From the NCBI GenBank assembly GCA_024229515.1, contig JAAESI010000112.1:1-64000 (forward strand): a DNA stretch of 64,000 bases, in the 5' to 3' direction. The stretch comes from Pseudomonadota bacterium (GTDB lineage: Bacteria > Myxococcota_A > UBA796 > UBA9615). Shown here piece after piece: positions 59,712-64,000 of this stretch (its first letter is position 1; the number at the start of each line of letters is the position of its first letter). The notes under the pieces are model-generated. The model made no database searches. It worked only from the letters and a program-made list of their open reading frames with translations, and was not told the origin of the DNA. Both the position numbers and the translations under genes were made by a program.

Positions 59712-60827
59712 ATGGCCGTTGACCTGACCGGCTGCAAGAGCACGCCGCTCCTCGAGATCCACCGCGAAGAGGGCGGCCGCATCGTGCCGTTCGCGGGGTG
59801 GGCGATGCCGGTGCAGTACAGCGGCTTGATGAAGGAGCACAAGGCGGTGCGCGAGGGCGTCGGCCTGTTCGACGTCAGCCACATGGGCGAGTTCCTCGTC
59901 GAGGGGCCGGGCGCCGAGGCGTTCCTCAACGGCATCGGCACCAACGACGTCTCCGCGCTCAAGGACGGCCAGGCGCACTACTCGATCGCCTGCAACGAGA
60001 CCGGCGGCATCCAGGATGACCTGCTCATCTACAAGCGCGCCCCGGAGACGTACCTGGTCTGCGTCAACGCCGGCCGCCTGGACGAGGACTGGGCGTGGTT
60101 CTCGAGCCACCACGACGAGGCGCGGGACAACTGCACCCTGGTCAACGCCAGCGACGACTTCGCGCAGTTGGCGGTCCAGGGACGGCTCGCCGAGGAGGTG
60201 GTCCAGCCGCTGACCGAGGCCGACCTGTCCAGCATGGTCCGCAACGATCTGGTGGAGACGCAGGTCGCGGGCATCGACACGATCCTCGCCCGCACCGGCT
60301 ACACCGGCGAAGACGGCTTCGAGCTCTTCTTCGGGGCTACCCACGCCGAGGCGATGTGGCGCGCCGTCCGCGCCGCGGGGGAGGCCCACGGGATGGTTCC
60401 GGTGGGGCTGGGCGCCCGGGACACGCTCCGCCTCGAAGCGAAGCTGGCGCTGTACGGCAACGACATCGACGAGACGACGAGCCCCTGGGAGGCGAAGCTC
60501 GGCTGGACCGTGAAGATGGCCAAGGGCGACTTCATCGGTCGCGCCGCCCTCGCCGCGCAGCGGAAAAACGGGGTGCCTCGCGGCCTGGTCGGGTTCGTGG
60601 TCAAGGACCGCGGAATCGCCCGTCACGGAGCGCCCGTGTACCTCGACGGGGAGCTCGTCGGAGAGGTCACTTCGGGGACCATGAGCCCCTCGCTTGGCAC
60701 AGCCATCGGGCTTTGCTATTTGCCGAGAGCCTGGGCCAAGGTTGGCACGGAGTTCGAGATCGAGGTTCGAGGTCGGCGGCTGACCGCCGAGGTTTGCAAG
60801 ACCCCCTTCTACAAGAGGCCCTACTAG
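59712..60827 (+). CDS. gcvT: Glycine cleavage system T protein (aminomethyltransferase)
   Basis: A 371-residue T protein. Conserved segments: GGRIVPFAGWAMPVQY, FDVSHMGEF, INGIGTNDVS-type region, TGYTGEDGFELF and the folate-site LGARDTLRLEAKLALYGND. It takes the aminomethyl group from H protein and makes methylene-THF plus ammonia. GGAGG precedes the start. It is 2 nt before gcvH. Confidence 0.97.
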   Translation: MAVDLTGCKSTPLLEIHREEGGRIVPFAGWAMPVQYSGLMKEHKAVREGVGLFDVSHMGEFLVEGPGAEAFLNGIGTNDVSALKDGQAHYSIACNETGGIQDDLLIYKRAPETYLVCVNAGRLDEDWAWFSSHHDEARDNCTLVNASDDFAQLAVQGRLAEEVVQPLTEADLSSMVRNDLVETQVAGIDTILARTGYTGEDGFELFFGATHAEAMWRAVRAAGEAHGMVPVGLGARDTLRLEAKLALYGNDIDETTSPWEAKLGWTVKMAKGDFIGRAALAAQRKNGVPRGLVGFVVKDRGIARHGAPVYLDGELVGEVTSGTMSPSLGTAIGLCYLPRAWAKVGTEFEIEVRGRRLTAEVCKTPFYKRPY

Positions 60828-60829
60828 CG

Positions 60830-61222
60830 ATGGCGAAGATCCCCAAGCACCTCCGCTACACCGAAGACCACGAGTGGGTCTTCCTGGACGACGGCACGGC
60901 CCTGATCGGAATCACCGATCACGCGCAGGACCAGCTCGGCGACATCGTCTACCTGGGTGAATTCCCGGACATCGGCGACGAGATCGAGCGCGGCGACGTC
61001 ATCGGCGTCATCGAGTCCGTGAAGGCGACCTCCGACATCTACGCGCCGCTGACGGCGACCGTGGTGGAGATCAACGCCGAGCTCATCGACGGACCCGAGG
61101 TCCTGAACGACGACCCCTACGAGGGCGGCTGGATGATGAAGCTCAAGTTCTCCGATCCGGATGAGCTCGAGGATCTGCACGACTCCGCAGCCTACAACTC
61201 GTTGGTCGAGAACGAGGCCTAG
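60830..61222 (+). CDS. gcvH: Glycine cleavage system H protein
   Basis: A 130-residue lipoyl carrier. HLRYTEDHEWV at the start, GITDHAQDQLGDIVYL, lipoylated K65 in GVIESVKATSDIYAP, and ELIDGPEVLNDDPYEGGWM are standard. It shuttles the aminomethyl group from P to T protein. The P-protein genes (gcvP) are not in the window; they may lie elsewhere. Its stop is 3 bp from the stop of the convergent next gene. Confidence 0.97.
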   Translation: MAKIPKHLRYTEDHEWVFLDDGTALIGITDHAQDQLGDIVYLGEFPDIGDEIERGDVIGVIESVKATSDIYAPLTATVVEINAELIDGPEVLNDDPYEGGWMMKLKFSDPDELEDLHDSAAYNSLVENEA

Positions 61223-61225
61223 CCT

Positions 61226-61777
61226 CTAGTTCCGCGGCAGCTCGACCCGCACGACGACCTCGTGCAGCCCCTCCCGGGGGCCCCGGTCGATGGCCGCTCC
61301 CAGGTGCCGACAGTGCTCCCGGCGCAGGGCCGCCAGGCCCTTGCGCGGGTGATGCTCCGGCGACTGCGCGGCTGAGCGCTCTTCGCCCCGCAGCAGATCG
61401 TCGGCCTGCTCCGAACCCAACCGCTTCATCCACTTCGCGAGGGCCTCCGCCTGCGCGAGGTCGCAGATGTTCGTGGTCTCGATGCGGATCCGCGATCCCA
61501 GGTTGGTGACCCTCAGTTCCGCCTTGAACCGCCGATCAGTGGCGTGCACCGCGACGTTGCTGACCAGCGCGTGGACCACCGCCAGGAGCGCTGGCCGGCG
61601 TCCGTCCTCAGGCTCCAGATCGCTGGCCGCAAAGCCTGCTGCCCACCCGGCCGTGCTCGCGATGCGGGCGGGCTGGGTGCGCAGGTTCCCGGGGTCGAGG
61701 CGGAGGTGGATCTCAGAGATCGGCTTGCGGCCGACCGTGTCGGCGAGCCAGCAGTTTCCGATCTCTGTGTAATCCAT
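61226..61777 (-). CDS. SiaB/DUF6272-like protein of the HATPase superfamily (tentative)
   Basis: A 183-residue protein. HALVSNVAVHA near residue 69 resembles the N-box of histidine-kinase-type ATPases (E/H-x-x-x-N-x-x-x-H), followed by strands AELRVTNLGSRIRIETTN and helices AQAEALAKWMKRLG. This matches the layout of DUF6272/SiaB-type kinases, but no clear G-box glycines are present, so it may be a degenerate or non-catalytic version. Probably a partner of anti-sigma or PP2C-type signalling; no such partner lies next to it. Confidence 0.5.
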   Translation of the reverse strand: MDYTEIGNCWLADTVGRKPISEIHLRLDPGNLRTQPARIASTAGWAAGFAASDLEPEDGRRPALLAVVHALVSNVAVHATDRRFKAELRVTNLGSRIRIETTNICDLAQAEALAKWMKRLGSEQADDLLRGEERSAAQSPEHHPRKGLAALRREHCRHLGAAIDRGPREGLHEVVVRVELPRN

Positions 61778-61923
61778 CGCAGAGAACTGTACGACAGCGG
61801 CGCAGCGAGGATCGGAGACGGGTCCTGAAGACCCAACTTCTCTGGCGGAGATCGGGAACGCCCCCTAAGTCAAGGGCAACTAGATACGTGGGACCACTGC
61901 CCTGACGTGTCGGATTGGACGCC

Positions 61924-63213
61924 ATGCGACCGACCCCGTCCTTGCGTTTGTGGTGGATTCTTCTCCTTCTCGGCTGTGGGGCCGAGACGCCCCCTCCCGC
62001 CGACTCGGTGGGATGGGCCGCCTACGCCGCCCCGAGTCCCTCCTGGGAACTCTTCGCCGCGCAGGGGGACTCCTCGCTGGGGGTCTCCGTCGCATCGGCG
62101 GGAGACGTCAACGGCGACGGCCGACCCGACGTCCTGCTCGGGGTCCCCGGGTACGACTCGTCCGCCACCAGCGAAGGCGCCGCCGCGCTGTTCCTCGGGA
62201 CCTTCGCGGGCTTCTCCACGACGCCCGCCCTGCTCCTCGAAGGGGGCCAGCCGTACGCGTTCGAAGGCACCGCGGTGGCCGGACTGGGCGACATCGACGT
62301 CGACGGCTTCGATGACTTCGCGATCGGCGCCCCCGGCTGGGACGCGCCCGACGGAAGCGACCTCGGACGCCTTCGCGTCTACGCGGGGAGCGCGACAGGC
62401 CTCGATCCCAACCCGATCTTCGAAGTGGTCGGTGACATCCCCCACGGGGGCCTGGGCCGCAGCATCGCGGCTCTGCCCGACGCCGATGGAGATGGCCGTC
62501 CCGAACTCGCGGTCGGCCAGCCGGGGCGGATGCACCCGGACGCCCCCGAGCTGGGGACCGTGCTTGTCTGGGATTCGACCCTGGGGCCGCTGCCCGTCTT
62601 CAAGTCGACCGACCCGCAGGCCGGGTCCGGCTACGGCTGGTCGCTCGCATCCGCCGGTGACCAGAACGGCGACGGCGTCCCCGACCTCGCCGTCGGGGCC
62701 CCCCTCTGGGTCGGCCTCGGAGGCCCGACCGGCCGGGTCGAAGTGCTCTTTGGCCTGCCCGGCGGTGTCGGCTCCATCGGTCAGCTGACGATTCCGGGGG
62801 TCCTTCCCCAGGAGCGTGCCGGAGCCGCCCTTGCAGGCGGCGGAGACGTGGACGGCGACGGACTGCTCGACCTCGTCGTCGGTTCGCCGGGATGGTCCGG
62901 TGACGATGTCGGCGAGGGGCGTATCGAGGCCTACGCGGGCGACGGCGGCGCTCCGCTGTTCCCCCCCGGCACCCTGGCGGGCGGCGCGCCCGGCGCCCAG
63001 CTGGGCGCCAGCATCGCGTGGCTCGGCGATCTCGACGGGGACGGCCGGCCCGAGCTCGGGGTCGGCGCGCCCACGGCCAACGACAGCAGCGCCGACGAGG
63101 GCGCGGTCCTTGTCTTCACGATGCCGTTGGGGATCCCCTGGGTGGCGACGACCCTTCGGGGTGACGATCCGGGGGGCCGACATCGCCGGTTCGGACGAGT
63201 TCACGCTGGCTGA
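61924..63213 (+). CDS. FG-GAP repeat lipoprotein
   Basis: A 429-residue lipoprotein: signal peptide with lipobox LLLGC, then about seven FG-GAP/integrin-alpha-type repeats (SVASAGDVNGDGRPDVLLGVPG, GLGDIDVDGFDDFAIGAPGW, SLASAGDQNGDGVPDLAVGAPL and others), each with a D-x-D-G-D-G calcium loop. Predicted beta-propeller at the outer membrane. The last 15 residues (GDDPGGRHRRFGRVHAG) do not fit the repeat pattern; the frame change is discussed in the findings. The ATG at 61924 starts the signal peptide with a positive residue. Confidence 0.78.
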   Translation: MRPTPSLRLWWILLLLGCGAETPPPADSVGWAAYAAPSPSWELFAAQGDSSLGVSVASAGDVNGDGRPDVLLGVPGYDSSATSEGAAALFLGTFAGFSTTPALLLEGGQPYAFEGTAVAGLGDIDVDGFDDFAIGAPGWDAPDGSDLGRLRVYAGSATGLDPNPIFEVVGDIPHGGLGRSIAALPDADGDGRPELAVGQPGRMHPDAPELGTVLVWDSTLGPLPVFKSTDPQAGSGYGWSLASAGDQNGDGVPDLAVGAPLWVGLGGPTGRVEVLFGLPGGVGSIGQLTIPGVLPQERAGAALAGGGDVDGDGLLDLVVGSPGWSGDDVGEGRIEAYAGDGGAPLFPPGTLAGGAPGAQLGASIAWLGDLDGDGRPELGVGAPTANDSSADEGAVLVFTMPLGIPWVATTLRGDDPGGRHRRFGRVHAG

Positions 63214-64000
63214 GTCTCAGCCGCTGCCGTGGCGGCTCGAGCCGGGGGACGTGCTGCCGGTCACGATCCGCTACACCCCGGCCGGCTCCGCCGAGTCCAG
63301 CGCCGTGCTCCTGATCACGTCGAACGACCCCGCCGAGGCCGAGGTCCCGGTGACGCTCCATGGCAACGGAAGCCTCGCGGAGATCCTGTTGGAGCCCGCC
63401 TGGCGCACGTTCGGCTCGCACCTCGTCGGCGACACGGACACCGTCACCATCACCGTCTCGAGCGTGGGCGCCGAGCCGTTGCGCATCGACGGCCTCTCGT
63501 ACCAGGGCGACGACGGTCTCCTGCTCGACTCGGCCCCCGCCCTGCCCCTGGAGCTCCTCCCGGGGGAGAGCCTGCCGCTGACGGTGAGCTTTGAGCCGGA
63601 GGACCCCGGCACGTTCTCTGGGACCCTGGTCGTCGCCTCCAGCGCCGGCCTCCTGCCGGAGGCGACGGCTTCGCAGACGGGGGAGGCAGCCCTGTCCCTT
63701 CCACTCCTCGAGGTCGAGCCCGCGTCGCTGAACTTCTCCGGGATCGGCATCGGCTGCGAGGCCGAGCGCGAGGTGACGCTCCGTTCGATCGGCAACGTGC
63801 CGGTGACCGAGCCGGAGCAGAGCGGCATCGCGGAGGACTACGTCGCGGAGTTCGAGACCCTGGCCGGCGGCCCCTCCCTCCTGATGATGAACGACATCAC
63901 CGGGGGCGAGTACGGCTGCAGCAGCTCCCTGGGGTACGCCGACCCCGGCGGCGGCTACCTGACCGCGACCGAGCTGACGGGGGGAGTCTCCGGCCTGATC
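63161..64000 (+). CDS. ASH (choice-of-anchor D) domain protein, partial, runs off the window
   Basis: In a different frame from the lipoprotein, with no stop to the window end (280 codons). Repeated beta-sandwich units: VTIRGADIAGSDEFTLAE, RLEPGDVLPVTIRYTP, LITSNDPAEAEVPVTLHGNG, then a second unit with TITVSSVGAEPLRIDGL and a third beginning LEVEPASLNFSGIGIGCE. This is the ASH/SPD-2/Hydin-like pattern of choice-of-anchor D proteins. There is no signal peptide or good start; GTG 63161 is only the first possible codon, and the domain lacks its first half. Either it is a continuation of the lipoprotein gene after a frameshift or the remains of a separate gene. Confidence 0.6.
   Translation, partial: MTIRGADIAGSDEFTLAESQPLPWRLEPGDVLPVTIRYTPAGSAESSAVLLITSNDPAEAEVPVTLHGNGSLAEILLEPAWRTFGSHLVGDTDTVTITVSSVGAEPLRIDGLSYQGDDGLLLDSAPALPLELLPGESLPLTVSFEPEDPGTFSGTLVVASSAGLLPEATASQTGEAALSLPLLEVEPASLNFSGIGIGCEAEREVTLRSIGNVPVTEPEQSGIAEDYVAEFETLAGGPSLLMMNDITGGEYGCSSSLGYADPGGGYLTATELTGGVSGLI

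Noticed and set aside
59690..59720. Glycine riboswitch before gcvT
   Set aside because: Only 8 bp separate folD and gcvT, with no room for an aptamer; no riboswitch-like sequence is seen before folD either.

Overview
The window is a gene-dense, GC-rich (high GC3) bacterial chromosome segment. Several traits suggest a Myxococcota-like ('deltaproteobacterial') organism: a C-terminal sorting signal resembling MYXO-CTERM, lipoproteins with long Asp runs, FG-GAP/VCBS and 'DCDD' metal-binding repeat surface proteins, a single-Sec-pathway secG with an Ala/Pro/Glu tail, GTG/TTG starts in many genes, and frequent ATGA/GTGA start-stop overlaps. The taxonomy is inference from gene content; there is no rRNA in the window.

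Layout. 1-4.1 kb (minus): gap-pgk-tpiA-secG, tRNA-Leu(GAG), a terminator hairpin and the 5' part of a fur-family regulator. 4.2-7.2 kb: a COG2509-like FAD dehydrogenase converging on an alpha/beta hydrolase, then a 40-codon very basic peptide gene with a near-perfect ribosome binding site. 7.5-10.4 kb: TetR regulator plus two acyl-CoA dehydrogenases behind a perfect 16-bp operator palindrome. 10.5-14.5 kb: a MORN-repeat exported protein, an S1C trypsin-like protease and a HAD phosphatase lacking a normal start codon. 14.5 kb: tRNA-Gly(GCC) with a strong sigma-70 promoter and terminator. 14.6-21.6 kb: a helical-repeat membrane protein followed by three overlapping large membrane proteins, two paralogues of the DUF2723/TMEM260-like glycosyltransferase family and one STT3-like protein. 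21.6-24.8 kb: transaldolase, a second TetR regulator and etfBA. 24.8-29.8 kb: TPR protein, Asp-rich lipoprotein, pentapeptide-repeat protein, START-like exported protein. 29.2-33.6 kb: hydrolase and Ski2-like helicase divergent from ppx/gppA. 33.5-43.5 kb (minus): DnaQ-like exonuclease, then ileS, an rpoH-type sigma factor, ppk1 and a large membrane SGNH hydrolase. 43.6-50.6 kb: surface-protein locus (FG-GAP, DCDD repeats, MYXO-CTERM, C-type lectin) that carries two in-frame TAG codons, one frameshift and a fusion junction. 50.6-53.2 kb: asparaginase divergent from an alpha/beta hydrolase, a tiny membrane protein and a pilin-like protein. 53.3-58.4 kb: HelD-like helicase converging on a twin ArsA-like ATPase/lipase operon. 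58.5-61.2 kb: fmdB-like zinc ribbon, folD, gcvT, gcvH. 61.2-64 kb: a SiaB/DUF6272-like protein, an FG-GAP lipoprotein and, out of frame with it, an ASH-domain protein running off the window.

Functionally the window combines housekeeping metabolism (lower glycolysis, one-carbon/glycine cleavage, beta-oxidation electron transfer, polyphosphate turnover) with secreted and surface proteins. The most unusual pieces are the membrane glycosyltransferase-like triplet, the damaged surface-protein locus, the coupling of ileS with a heat-shock-type sigma factor and ppk, the two FadR-like operators in front of separate fatty-acid modules, and a P-loop pair in which one ArsA copy lacks the signature lysine. 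All functional calls rest on reading motifs by eye; no database search was possible.
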